In this document: positions 47,185-58,516 of the stretch, one piece after another
How positions within the stretch are numbered: position 1 is the first letter of the stretch
Layout: each line of letters opens with the position of its first letter
DNA from: Neocallimastix lanati (nom. inval.)
Lineage: Eukaryota; Neocallimastigomycota; Neocallimastigomycetes; Neocallimastigales; Neocallimastigaceae
DNA length: 64,000 bases
Assembly (NCBI GenBank): GCA_016946835.1
Contig: JACVTC010000120.1
Span: 344,501 to 408,500, forward strand
Direction of reading: 5' to 3'
Made by a program: the position numbers and the translations under genes
Notes under the pieces: model-generated
The model's input: the letters and a program-made list of their open reading frames with translations, nothing else
Databases searched by the model: none
Told to the model about the DNA's origin: nothing

Positions 47185-48040
47185 ATGGCTCTAATCATGA
47201 AAACAAAATAATATTATCATTATTTTGTGATCTACCGAATTAAGCTACCAAGCCGGATAAAAATTATGTATGAAAATTTTCTTGAGATCTCGAAATTCAA
47301 AATTTGAAATTTTGAAATCCTGAAATTGAAATGATCTGAGATTGGCGAAAATAAACTTTTCTTGCACTAATGAAAATATTGATATTTTGAAGCTAAAAAT
47401 AGTTATTTTCTATGATAATAATTTAAATTTAAAACTCAAAATACCGATAATAATAAACATTAAATTTAAAAATGCTAAATTTAAATTGAAAATAAATAAA
47501 CAAAAATTTTAAATGTAAATAAGCATTTAAATTTAAATTTTCTTAAAAATAAACATAAAAATTTAAATTTAAATTAAGTAATTTAAATTTATAAAATGAG
47601 GAAAACAATTTTAAATTTAAAGATCTAAGATATTGAAAATATTGTTATTATCAAGGATAAACAAATAATTTAGAATACTTAAATAAATTAAATAATTTGA
47701 ATTTAAATAAAACAATTTTAATTTTAAAATAGAATAAGCAATTCAGATTTAAAATATGAAAAAACTAAATCTGGAAGAGTCTGTGCTGAACCTGGAGAAT
47801 TGGTACATGCAATTTCTATGAGAGATAAAACATTCAGGAGGAAATAAATCATTTTGTAGCATTGAGAATTATGATAAATATTGTCAAGAAGTTAAAGTTT
47901 CAAACTTGGAAGGGAACGATTCTGATGTGGATGGAGACCATGAAGTTATAATAAGTGGAAGCCAAATTAATTATAAGATTAAGTCATGTTTATGGATTTT
48001 AATCTTGAGCTTAGGAATAACACTTGCACTATAACTTGTC
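47185..48040 (+). other. Interior of unknown affiliation, with coding-like segment
   Basis: After the primer-binding site comes AT-rich sequence with many aaatttaaa words (47280-47760), then a less AT-rich stretch (47765-48034) with codon-like texture. I recognise no gag or pol motif. Confidence 0.45.
47822..48034 (+). CDS. Unidentified 70-residue open segment with hydrophobic tail
   Basis: It is open for 70 codons to a TAA but lacks a start ATG of its own, so it looks like a 3' exon or a remnant. The text is acidic in the middle (LEGNDSDVDGDHEV) and ends in SCLWILILSLGITLAL, long enough for a single membrane segment at the extreme C-terminus, as in tail-anchored proteins. Cysteines occur early (SFCSIENYDKYC). 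It lies inside LTR-element territory and could be a captured host fragment or an element-specific product. No family recognised. Confidence 0.35.
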   Translation, partial: EIKHSGGNKSFCSIENYDKYCQEVKVSNLEGNDSDVDGDHEVIISGSQINYKIKSCLWILILSLGITLAL

Positions 48041-48565
48041 AATATTTTGAGTTATACATTATTCATTACATATTATATTTAGAATTTCCAACATTTATAA
48101 ATAATAAAGAGTTACCATTATGTTAACCTAAATTATGATATCATTATTCAACTTTAAACCTTAATTAATCCATAGTCCATTTATATATCAATTATATACC
48201 AAAATTTATTTAAATCTTTTAGAAAATTATTTCCAACTAACAAGGGAAAATATTTTTGCTATTTTTATAATGAAACAAGTCTAAAATACTTTATAGTTAT
48301 TCTAAAAAAATAATTAATTAAATAGTTAATTATGAATTACAAATATAAAAGCAAGAATAATTCTTAATAATTATTCTTTGCACAGTTTTATGCCAAATTT
48401 ATTTTATAATTCTTTTATATTTTCGAGATAATAATTAAATACATATATTAATTAATTTTATAATTATTTTAAAATAATAAATGAATAAAAATATAAAATT
48501 AAATAACTACTTAAATAAAACTTCTCCCAACAAGAGAACTTGAACCTAGGCGTACTTTATCATTT

Positions 48566-48579
48566 TGGTGGAGATATCG
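48566..48579 (+). other. Gypsy-3 primer-binding site
   Basis: tggtggagatatcg, three bases after the LTR end, identical to the first 14 bases of the gypsy-2 site. Confidence 0.6.
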
Positions 48580-48599
48580 ATTCTCTTAGAGGAGGAGAA

Positions 48600-49526
48600 G
48601 AATATAATTATTTTCAATAATTATTTTTTTTAAAAAAAAAAACTAAATTTTATAATAAAAATATAATTTCTAACAAAATTTCCGATAATAATTCTATAAA
48701 AATTAATACTAATGAAGAAAGTTTAATTAATTCTAAATAATAATGAAAATTCTTTTATTAATAATTCTAATGATTTTAATAATACAATTTTAATTAATAA
48801 TAAATTTAATAATCTCAAAAATTTTAATAATGATACTTTAAATATTAATTATAATTCTAATCAAAAGTTAAATAACTTAAATTTTTCTACTGATGATTTT
48901 AACCCTAATGATCTTAATAATTTTTATAAAAATTTAATTAATCCAAAAGAATTAAAAGTTGGGACCAATAAAAATAAAGTCCAATTTAATATTAAAGATC
49001 CTCCTGATACACGTGACCACGATAACTGTAACGAAACTTATAACTAGCAAATTAGTAATCATGGTTCAATGGTAAGTTACCATGAATATCGGGCTGAACC
49101 TTTAGGATTCGACACCCACTTTTTCCAAATTTTAATAATTTTTTATTTGTTATAACCAGAATATAAAAGAAATTACTAATGTTTATCGGTTAAACAATTG
49201 AACCGATAAAACTAGAAAAATCTATTTTATTAATAATTTTTATCATTTTTTATCAAAGATTCATTTTCAAGAAAGAAAACTTGTTTTCTTTAATTTTCTT
49301 TAATTTTCTTTTATTTATAATAATTACTAATAACAACTGATAACTTAAAATAATTAATTTTCCTTAAAAACTATAAATAGGAGTAAAATTTCATAATAAA
49401 TAAAATGTTTTTACTTGTACTTTTATTAATTAATTTTAAAGTAATTTAAAATATTACAATAATTAATTAATAAAATAATATTTTATATTTTTATTAATAA
49501 AAAAACACATTTTAATAAAACATATT
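48600..49526 (+). other. Gypsy-3 leader and Asn-rich remnant
   Basis: From about 48640 to 49045 the plus strand reads as Asn/Ile-rich fragments, a decayed gag-like or linker region. A tRNA-like sequence follows at 49053-49125, then AT-rich sequence with a TATA-like box near 49374. No intact gene. Confidence 0.45.
49053..49125 (+). ncRNA. tRNA-like remnant with A box, B box and T-run
   Basis: An A-box-like tggttcaatgg (from 49062) and a B-box-like ggattcgacacc (49105-49116) are spaced as in a tRNA, and a T5 run follows directly. The D-arm and acceptor stem do not pair well, so it is not a functional tRNA. A tRNA-derived SINE piece or a decayed tRNA gene is likely. Confidence 0.35.
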
Positions 49527-49599
49527 TTGAATTACTTTAGTTTCGAGAACCTTTTGCGTATAAACCTTAAAACAATATTAAGTAATATTAAGATTTGTT

Positions 49600-50085
49600 A
49601 CAATAACGATACTAATAATAATAATAAAAATGAAAAGATAGAAAAGCAAATTTCTGCTCCGATTCTACGTTATCCTGATTTTAACAAGCAATTTATCATT
49701 AGAACGGACGCATGCAAATTAGGAATAGGAGGTATTTTACTTCAAAAAGACGAAAAAAACGGAAAGGAATACCCAATTCATTTTATTAGTAGAACTTTAA
49801 ATAAAGCAGAAATGAATTATAGTATAACTGACCTGGAAGGAACCGTAGTTTACTACTGTGCTAAAGAATTCAAGTATTATATATCAGGAAATAAATTTGA
49901 AACACTACTATATACAGATCATAAGCCACTAATTGGACAATTTAAAACGAAAGAACCTGATAATATACACCACATCCGATGGTGTATGACAATCAGTATG
50001 TTATGAATAAAAATACTATATAAACCTGGAAAAAGAAATTACCTAGCGGATGCATTATCCATAATTAAAATTAATTAAAATTAAT
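49600..50085 (+). CDS. Gypsy-3 RNase H region
   Basis: The region contains APILRYPDFNKQFIIRTDACKLGIGGILLQ, the ISRTLNKAEMNYSITDLEG segment, LLYTDHKPLIG and the closing GKRNYLADALS. It is Ty3-type RNase H and the end of the RT module. Part of a broken element. Confidence 0.8.
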
Positions 50086-50647
50086 AGTAATAAATTAGAT
50101 ACTAAAAATAATAAATTAAATGATTTTAATACGCCACATATTAATATATCAAATAATAAAAAAAATTCAAGTTTAAAAATTAAGAAAAATTTAAATTTCA
50201 AAAATATTAAATTTCAAAAATTGAGGGGAAAATAGTGGTATATAGGCAATTTGAAATTTTCAAAAAATTTCTAATTTTTTTACTAACAATATGGATTCCA
50301 ATAAATTACAATATAATCCCAATATATGGCTCAATATGAATTTCAATAAATTAAAATTAAACCAGAGTAAATTAAAAAATTTTAATTCAATTATTTCAAT
50401 TAAAAAGAAATATAAATGAATATTATTCTAATATATTGGCTAATATAAATTCCTATAAATTACAATATAACCAAGGTAATTCTTCTATGTACGAAAAACA
50501 TAATTTTAATGATCTATGTCAATTAAAAGGACAAATAAATCAATTGAAAAATAATACAATAAAATATATTGATAATATACTAGACAATAAAAGTGAAAAA
50601 TATAATAATAATACTTATAAAATATATTCTATTAATACTATTAATTC
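50086..50647 (+). other. Gypsy-3 Asn/Lys-rich spacer, no gene
   Basis: AT-rich sequence with short Asn- and Lys-rich open pieces, one of 77 residues (50436-50669). It has no domain and runs into the TRIM. I see no separate gene. Confidence 0.5.
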
Positions 50648-50833
50648 TGTTAGAATATGTGAAATATGAGTTTAAATGTATTAAAATGTAATTTATGCAA
50701 TGTAATGTATAAGCCACAATATGTTAATATAAAAGCATGTAATTTAATATAATTTAATATTTGTAACTCTTTATCATAAAATATATTAATAAAATTGACA
50801 TAATTATAAACCATAAATTCATGACTCTTAACA

Positions 50834-50847
50834 GATTAAGAGTCTCA
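50834..50847 (+). other. TRIM primer-binding site
   Basis: gattaagagtctca, the tRNA-Lys(CUU) anticodon-arm complement, directly after the LTR end. Confidence 0.75.
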
Positions 50848-51229
50848 TCTGACTCTTAAAAGGATTCTTATAACAAGAAATCCATAAGCCGACCTAAGAC
50901 TATGTCAAGAAGGACATAAAAGAAGTTAAAAGAAGAATATTAGAATTGAAATCAAGATTGATCAAGATTGAAATTTAGTGATCTAAATTTCAAAATTTAT
51001 GAAAACGCGTAAATAACTAATAACTTAGCACAAGAAATCCCCCTGTATGAAGTATACACCCTTAAAGATAAAAAAGAAACGTGAAATACATTAAATAAAC
51101 ATATTATTTTGAGACTCTTAATAAATGAAACCATCATAAGCATTAATTGATTATTATAAATTATTTTTTGAATACTACAAACTATTTTATTAAAGATAAT
51201 AAAATTTTTAACTAATTAAAATAAATAAA

Positions 51230-51389
51230 ATGACATAAAAACCAAAGAGTTAATTCATGAGTTGTCAAGAGTACGTAAAACCAGAGAGGTAAACCATGTG
51301 TTGTCATCATTAATTTGGCGTGAATCCCAACGAGGTTGCCTTAATATAATATAATAGGATGGTGTAAACCCAGATAGGTATCCAATCCA
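51230..51389 (+). repeat. gttgtca-type degenerate repeat in the TRIM, about four units
   Basis: Blocks such as acgtaaaaccagagaggtaaacc followed by tgttgtca repeat about four times with drift. Same pattern as 45686-45942 in W. Non-coding. Confidence 0.6.
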
Positions 51390-52079
51390 TATTTAAATTT
51401 TTAATATTAAAAATACCCAAATTATAAAGGTTTTAGTCGTTTTAACCACAAAAACGTAAAATGGGTAATAATATAAATATCTAAGATAAAAATAGCAAAT
51501 AATATACATAAAGTATATATATAAAATTCAATTAATGAATAATATGAAATAGAAATTTAATAGTTAATTAAAATTTAGAATAATGATATAAATTTCAGAA
51601 AGTGTTATAGTTATGTATTGTTATGCACATATTCACCTATAAACCAAAAGTATTCATTTAGAATAACTTGGTTTAGGGGGGAATGTTAGAATATATGAAA
51701 TATGAGTTTAAATGTATTAAGATGTAATTAATGTAATATAATGTATAATCCACAATATGTTAATATAAAAGCATGTAATTTTATATAATTTAATATTTGT
51801 AACTCTTTATCATAAAATATATTAATAAAATTGACATAATTATAAACCATAAATTCATGACTCTTAACAAATTCTAATAATATTAATAATAATAACCTTG
51901 AAGAAAATGGAAATAATAACGAAATTATTGAAGAAAATTCAATATTACTGAATTTATGCAAAAATTCATTAATGATCATATAATAACTATTGAAGGTATT
52001 AAATATTTGAAAGAAGAGGATAAATTAAGAAAAATCATACTACTAATGAAGAGAAATTCAACCTCATATGGAAAGCTTA

Positions 52080-52640
52080 TGCTAAATCGGACATGAGGGA
52101 TTTGAGAAAACTTATGAACAATTAAGAAAATCTTTTTACTGGAAAGGAATGACAGTAGACATTAAAAGGTTCATTTCTAATTGTGAAAATTGTCAATTAA
52201 ATAAAAGAAATGAAATTCCTGAACCTACGGAAAAATTTGCAACTCAAGTAGAAGCTCCTTTTACGCACTTGGGCTTAGATATAATTGGACCACTACCAGA
52301 AACCAGTAGTGGAAATCAATGTATTATAGTTAGTGTCGATTATTTTACTAAATGGGTAGAAGCTCAACCACTTTCTACTATTACTTCACGTGACGTCGTC
52401 AACTTTTTTTCCAAAATTTTTACAAGATTTGGTACACCAAATACAATTACAACTGATAATGGTGTACAATTTAATTCTGATTTTACAAAAATATTTTTAG
52501 ATTTGTATGACATATACATTTTATTTACCATAACGTATCATCCTGAGTCTAAAGGTCTAACGGAAAATAGAAACAAAGAAATAGGAAAACTTTTACGTCT
52601 ATTAGCAAATAAGAAAAAAGAATGGGATCTTGTCCACCTA
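52080..52640 (+). CDS. Gypsy-3 integrase region
   Basis: The zinc-binding end (KRFISNCENCQLNKRNE) precedes the core: FTHLGLDIIGPLPETSSGN, VSVDYFTKWVEAQPL, TTDNGVQFNSDFTK and ITYHPESKGLTENRNKEIGK. It runs directly into copia-2 sequence at about 52630. Part of a broken element. Confidence 0.85.
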
Positions 52641-53760
52641 AATCGGCATCAACAAAAATATTTAAATCAATATCGTTAGTAAATTTTAATCCATAATATT
52701 TGGTTCCATTTAAATATCTAAAAATTTTTAAGACATTGAACCAATATTCGTAAGTGGGATCCTGATTTTTTCTTGAAGCTTTACTAGTAGTAAACATTAT
52801 TTCTGGTATTGTTCCTATAGTCTGATATAATAAACATCCAACAGCCTTCATATATAATTTTTGGTTGTTTTTTTTCTAAGTTTTTCATTTTTATAATACA
52901 TTATGTTTGATATTTCATCATATTTATCAATTTTAAATTCATCTAATATTTTATCTACATACTATGATTGATGTAATATATAACCATCATTACATTTAAC
53001 AAATTTTATTCCTATTATGAAATCTTTTTCACCAATGTCACTTAATTCAAATTTATTTTTAATTCCTTTTCTAATTTTATTTATTTCTTTATTTTTACCA
53101 GCTATTAAAATATCATCTACATAAATAGCTAAAATACATATAATATTATTATTTCTATCCTTTTTTATATATACACAAGGTTCACTTTTACATCTATTAA
53201 ATCCTAATTCTAGTAATGAATCATTAATTTAAAATTCCACATTTTACCTGCCTGTTTAATTCATATATAGCTTTATTTAATTTCCAGAATCCATTATTAT
53301 AATTTTCATCATCTTGTGGAATATCCATGTATAGTTCTTCTAAATCGGAATTTAAGTAAGCAGCCTTTATATCTAATTGATAAATATTAAAATTGTAATA
53401 AACAGCTAAAGCTGTTATTATTCTTAATGAGTCTTGTTTTAAAGTTGGCGAAAAGGTTTCTTTATAATCTATACTTGGTATTTGTGAAAAACCTTTTGCA
53501 ACTAATCCAGCTTTATATTTATTTTACCTTTATCGTCTTTTTATATGTAAATACCCATCTACAGGTTATTACATTCTTATCTTTTGGAATATAAGGGACA
53601 TATTTATATACTTTTTTATTTTTCATATTATTTAATTCGTTCTCCACAGCCTTTAGCCATAATTCTTCATCAGGTCGTCCATAAATTTCTTTAAAACTTA
53701 AAGGAGGTTTTAATATTTCATTATTACATGAAAATAATTCAAAATTAGCTAAATTTTTTA
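52640..53760 (-). CDS. Copia-2 reverse transcriptase region
   Basis: Minus-strand text shows the copia RT blocks in order: the pre-RT ELNNMKN-type start, LDIKAAYLNSD, SLLELGF, VYVKKDRN, a DDILIAG box, and VGCLLYQTIGTIPE followed by NPTYEYW-type text. It parallels copia-1 at 11286-12850. Broken. Confidence 0.75.
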
Positions 53761-53851
53761 TTTTTTTATTAATATCATTTTCAATTTCTCTATTAAATTT
53801 TCTTTTAGCAGCATTAAGTTTATTAAAATTTTGTTTTCGGAATTTTCAATT

Positions 53852-54084
53852 TTTGAATTTAAATGTTTGTTTACATTTAATTGTTTATTTGAATTTAAAT
53901 GGTTGTTTACATTTAATTGTTTATTTGAATTTAAATGTTTGTTTACATTTAATTGTTTATTTGAATTTAAATGTTTGTTTACATTTAATTGTTTATTTGA
54001 ATTTAAATGGTTGTTTACATTTAATTGTTTATTTGAATTTAAATGGTTGTTTACATTTAATTGTTTATTTGAATTTAAATTATT
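53852..54084 (-). repeat. 36-bp coding tandem repeat, six units
   Basis: On the minus strand each unit reads about NKQLNVN(N/K)HLNS (12 residues). The only variation is Asn/Lys at one position. It lies in the linker between copia-2 integrase and RT. A slippage-prone linker minisatellite; no known domain. Confidence 0.85.
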
Positions 54085-55100
54085 TTTTAATTTTGAATTT
54101 AATTGTTCATTTACAGAGTTAATTTCATTATGTAAATTTGTATTTTTACTTACAATTTCGTCATTTTTACCATTATTATTATTAATATTATTATTCACAT
54201 TATTATTAAAATTTAACTCCTTACTTACATTTTTATTATTTAAATTTAATTCTTTGTTTACATTTCTTAAACTATTATTTACTTTATTTAAATTTAAATT
54301 ATCTTTAATTAAATTTTTTAATTCAAAATAATTGCCTTTATTACTAATATTATTATTATTATCAATGTTATTTAATATTTCCTGATTTTTATTTAAATTG
54401 GTATTATTTCCTGAATTGTTTATTGCATGTTCCCGAATTTTATTTTGATTATTTTTAAATTTTAAATTTGAATTTAAATTTTCATTGTTTATGTTTAAAT
54501 TAGAATTATTATTATTAATTAAATTGTTTTTATTTTATCATTTTCAGAAAATAAATTATTATTATTATAATCCTTTAAATTATTATCATTTTCAAAATTT
54601 ACATTTAAATTATTTAAATGACCACTTTGAAAATTTAAATGAGGATAATTTAAAACAGGAGAAGAAAATTTTGTTTTAAATTATTATAATTATAATATAA
54701 CAAATAATAATTTGGAGTATATTGGCCATAAAAATTTTTACCATAAATAGAAGGGTCATAATAATTTATATTACTATTATAGTAATATGGTAAATTATTT
54801 AAATTATTTATATTATTATTATTATTTTCATTTATAAAATTATTTATATTATTATTTGTGTTATTTAAATCATTATTATTATTAGTATTCATATTGTTAT
54901 TATTATTATAATTATTAGTATCATTATCGTTATTAATATTATTAATATTATTATTGTCATTATTAATGTTATTAATGTTATTATCAGTATTATCAGTATT
55001 TAAATGAAAGTCGAAGTCATCATCATTACTGTCTCCCCCGATTTCATAATATGGAGTAAAATTTATAAATTCAGGAATAGAAGAAGGAGAGTTACAATTA
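54085..55100 (-). other. Copia-2 Asn-rich linker
   Basis: AAT-repeat low-complexity sequence between integrase and RT, equivalent to 12850-14060 in copia-1. Open frames on the plus strand here are shadows. Confidence 0.65.
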
Positions 55101-56457
55101 CCGGGAGTATCCTCAAAAAAAGACAACCGAACGGGAAAGGATAACTTTATTATTTGTAATAACGTATATTTTGTAAGTGGAGGGATTTTGATAATAACCG
55201 ATAAAAGTACCTGGAAGAGCAGAGTTGACAATTTTTTACGGAATTGTTTTGGAACGTAATAGAAAACCTGACATCCAAAAACATTAAATTTTTTAAAGTC
55301 CACTTTTTCATTATATAAAAGTTTGTAAGGAATATTATTATTATTACCTTTATAGGGATTCTATTATGTATATAATTAGCTGCAGTAATAACGTCCTCCC
55401 AAAACACATGATTTAAATGAGTGTCTTCTAACATTGTTCTAGCACTAGGTAATAAAGTTCCATGAAGACATTCAACTCTACCATTTTGTAGTGGGTTGTT
55501 AGGAATAGTATGTTCAAAAATAATACCGTTCATATTACAAAATTCATTAAATTTATTATTTATAAATTTGGTTCCATTATCCGAATGTAAATATTTTATA
55601 GTTTTATTAAAGATATTTTTAACTCTATTATACCAATTTAGAAAAATATTAAAAACTTCACTCTTAGATTTACAAAAGATGATCCATCCGTATCTAGAAT
55701 AGTCATCCAGAATAGTTAAAAAACATTTATTTCCATAAAGTGAACTTTTCCTCAAGGAGACTGTATCCATATGGACTCTCTCAAATGACTCAGAAACCCT
55801 TCTTTCATTAGTATGGAACGGAAAATTTTTTAATTTAGAGTGGGCACATATTTTACATTTATTTTTATTTTCAATTTTTGATAAAATATTTTTTAAACTA
55901 TTAATATTAAAGTGACCTAATCTCCGATGCCATGTATTCATATTATCATCTTTTTCAGATTCAGAAGAAATATTATTATATAGTAAGTTATTTGTAAATT
56001 CAATTTTTCTTTTAGATATCCATATAGTGTAAGTTCTAGATTCATTAGCACTGGTACTGTATATTTTATTATTGTTTTTGTTGTAAATAGTTACATTATT
56101 TTTATTGTTAATCTTTTGAAAAATTGTTTTGAAATATTGATCACTAAGACAGTCTATTGATATTAAATTCTTCTTGAATACAGGTACATATAAGACATTT
56201 TTTAAATTTATTTTATTATCATTAATGTATCCTTTATATGTTCCTTAAAATTTTGATTTTACATTTTCTCCATTTGCGAAATATATTCTTTTATTAAACT
56301 TTGTTATATTGGATAAACATTCTAAATCTCCGGTCATACGGTAGGTAGTTCCGGAATCAAGTGTCCAAGCGTTCAATTTGTTTTTATCATTTTTATTGTT
56401 TTTCTTATCTACTGATGAATTACTGCACGTGTGATATTTTAATTTTTGTATTGGCAA
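55100..56457 (-). CDS. Copia-2 protease and integrase region
   Basis: The region contains the protease motif TLDSGTT near 56355, the HRRLGHFNINSLK...CKICAHSK zinc motif, and the integrase core with MDTVSLRKSSLYG, LDDYSRYGWI, SDNGTKF and NPLQNGRVE, then GCQVFYYVPKQ. Same order as in copia-1. Broken. Confidence 0.82.
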
Positions 56458-56584
56458 AAGGTTTTTTGAATAATTGCAAAAAATATTATTTGATTCAAAA
56501 TTATATGAATCATTATAATCTTCGAAGAAATATTCTTCGTGTTTATCAATATAATTTTTATTTACGTTATTTACTTCGGCATTT

Positions 56585-57620
56585 TTAACATTGTATTTTG
56601 TTTATATGGTGCCTCCCTCTATTGTAGTTATTTTGTTTTTGTTGATTCTTATTTCTTTTATTATTATTTTTGTAACTTATCTTTAAATCTGCATTAATCA
56701 GAAAAATTACCAAACCTTCCACAATTCCAACATTTAATATTATTTTTATTTGATTTTTTTTGTTGATTATTATTATTATAATTTCTTGATTAATTATTAC
56801 CATAATAGGTATTTCTTTTCTGATTTTGACTGTAATTATTACCTTTTTGATTTTGATTATAATTATTACTCTTTTTATTATTATTTTGATTACCACAAAT
56901 ATTATTAGAGTTAATTTTTGTTTCAACATTTAGTGAAGTAGAGGCTCTTTCTTCCTTTTTTAATAATAATTTCTTGTATGCTTTTTAATTATTGAGAAAC
57001 TTTAATTAGATGTGAAGTTGTTTCTTCCCAGTTAGGTTCACAACTCAAGATATTTGATTTTATAGCTAAATCTTCTGGAATAGCACTATATAAATAATTA
57101 AATTTATCTTGATATTCTAATTTTTCTTTAAGATTTTCTAATTCCTTGAATTTTAAATTCATATAAGATATGAATATAGATAAAGCTCCATCATTATCTG
57201 GATCATATCTTAACTTTATTAGTTCTTCTTTAATTTCTTCTATTTTTCACTTCTACTACGTTGATTTAATGTAGTTATTAATTTGAAAATTTCATATGCA
57301 GTTGATGATATAAAATCTATTTTACTTGCTAAATCATTGGAAATACTATTCATGAGAAATTTCTTAGCGGTAGCGTCATCAGTAATAGATTTTTCTGAAG
57401 TATCTTCACTTTAGTAGATATCTGTTGTTCCATCAACTAAAGTTAATGATTTCTTCTTTTCCTCACTAAGTTTATCACATGAAACTTTTTTAATTAATTC
57501 TCTTAGAACATGTTGTTCTAGTTTCTTTTCTTTTAGAAGCAAATATAATTGTTGCTTCCATAATTTGTAGTTGGAACTATCTAAAATATCTTTAATTCCA
57601 TTCTCCTCGTTATTACTCTT
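56585..57620 (-). CDS. Copia-2 gag region
   Basis: Gag-like text on the minus strand starts near 57600 (DSSNYKLWKQQLYLLLK-type). It has a helical middle and a zinc-knuckle segment near 56730 preceded by Asn/Gln-rich sequence. It corresponds to 15516-16523 in copia-1. Broken. Confidence 0.65.
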
Positions 57621-57738
57621 TTTATTTATTTAATTAAAATTTATTTCACTCTAAAATACACTATTTAGAATTTTAAAACACACACTTTTTAAAATTTAAA
57701 AGCACATATATAAATTCACTATTATTAACGTAGAGTCT

Positions 57739-57752
57739 TGAGACTCTTAATC
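57739..57752 (-). other. Copia-2 primer-binding site
   Basis: The complement tgagactcttaatc, next to the 5' LTR, is the same tRNA-Lys(CUU) anticodon-arm site as in copia-1. Confidence 0.75.
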
Positions 57753-58082
57753 TGTTATAAAATTACGCTTTATTTATTTATTATTAAAAGTTCCGTATAT
57801 TAAAATATTACATTGTTGATTATTTATAACATACATTTTATAATAATTTTACATATATATATGTGTGGTATATATCATCAGATATAATATGCCACTAACA
57901 TTTATATATATATTTTATATTTATGATTTTATAATTATTTATTATTAACTATATTTATATTTATTAATTATATATTAATTTTATATTAACTATATTAAAC
58001 TTATTTCTAACATAATTAAATAACAACTTAAATAAATCTTCTCCCAACAAGAGAATTTGAACTTATTCATACTTTATCATTA

Positions 58083-58516
58083 ACTATTTAATAATAATTT
58101 ATTAATAAATATAAAATAAAAATAGAGATTATACAGAATTTTTTATTGTGGTTTAAATAAATTTAGTAGTTAAAAATAAAATTTAAATTGATAATAATAT
58201 TTAATAACTAATTAAATAGATTTGATTATTTTCAATATAAAATATTATATATGAATATTAATATATTGGGTAGGCAAGGACAATATTCTTAGCTAAAAAT
58301 TTTAATACAATATAATGGAATCTAATGGAATCGGATAGATGATTTAATAAGGAATTATAATTTGATTGGTGATTTATTAACTTAATATTTTTATTTAGTA
58401 AGATTATATGAATATTGGAAAGTTCCAATTATATAGAATAGAATAATCTATAAAGTTAGAATAGTTTATATTATTATTCTAGCACAATTAGTATTATTAG
58501 TTCATTTTGTATTACA
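58083..58516 (-). mobile_element. LTR family O fragment (O2)
   Basis: Reverse complement of O1 from its start (tgtaatacaaaatg at the right) to about O1 position 3420. It shows O1 without the J1 insertion, which proves that J1 is an insertion. The rest of the LTR is missing at the gypsy-3 end. Confidence 0.65.

Larger units (their letters stand above)
50648..51869 (+). mobile_element. TRIM (miniature LTR retrotransposon)
   Basis: 1222 bp with two 186-bp LTRs (50648-50833 and 51684-51869) differing at about seven positions, and an exact aattc duplication (50643-50647 and 51870-51874). A tRNA-Lys-type primer-binding site (50834-50847) abuts the left LTR. The purine tract tttaggggggaa abuts the right one. 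The 850-bp interior has no coding capacity and holds the gttgtca-type repeats shared with W. It is structurally whole as a non-autonomous element and inserted in gypsy-3. Confidence 0.88.
52630..58012 (-). mobile_element. Copia-2, Ty1/copia retrotransposon, broken
   Basis: On the minus strand with a 5' LTR at 57753-58012 (tgttagaaat...ttataaca) and a tRNA-Lys-type primer-binding site (57739-57752). Recognisable parts are gag with zinc knuckle, protease, integrase, Asn-rich linkers, a 36-bp coding repeat and reverse transcriptase. RNase H and the 3' LTR are not seen at the left end, where it abuts gypsy-3 integrase. Many interruptions; it looks clearly older than copia-1. Confidence 0.85.
48040..58079 (+). 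mobile_element. Gypsy-3, Ty3/gypsy retrotransposon, broken and invaded
   Basis: The 5' LTR ends at 48562 (tactttatca); its start, near 48040, is uncertain. It has a TATA box near 48340 (aaatataaaagc). The primer-binding site is at 48566. RNase H and integrase regions are recognisable. The last about 67 bases (58013-58079) repeat the 3' end of the 5' LTR, so copia-2 lies in the 3' part of gypsy-3. The TRIM is inserted between RNase H and integrase. Many interruptions; an old fossil. Confidence 0.7.

Noticed and set aside
53831-54331. Plus-strand 166-residue frame rich in Phe/Leu/Cys repeats
   Set aside because: Antisense shadow of the copia-2 linker repeat.
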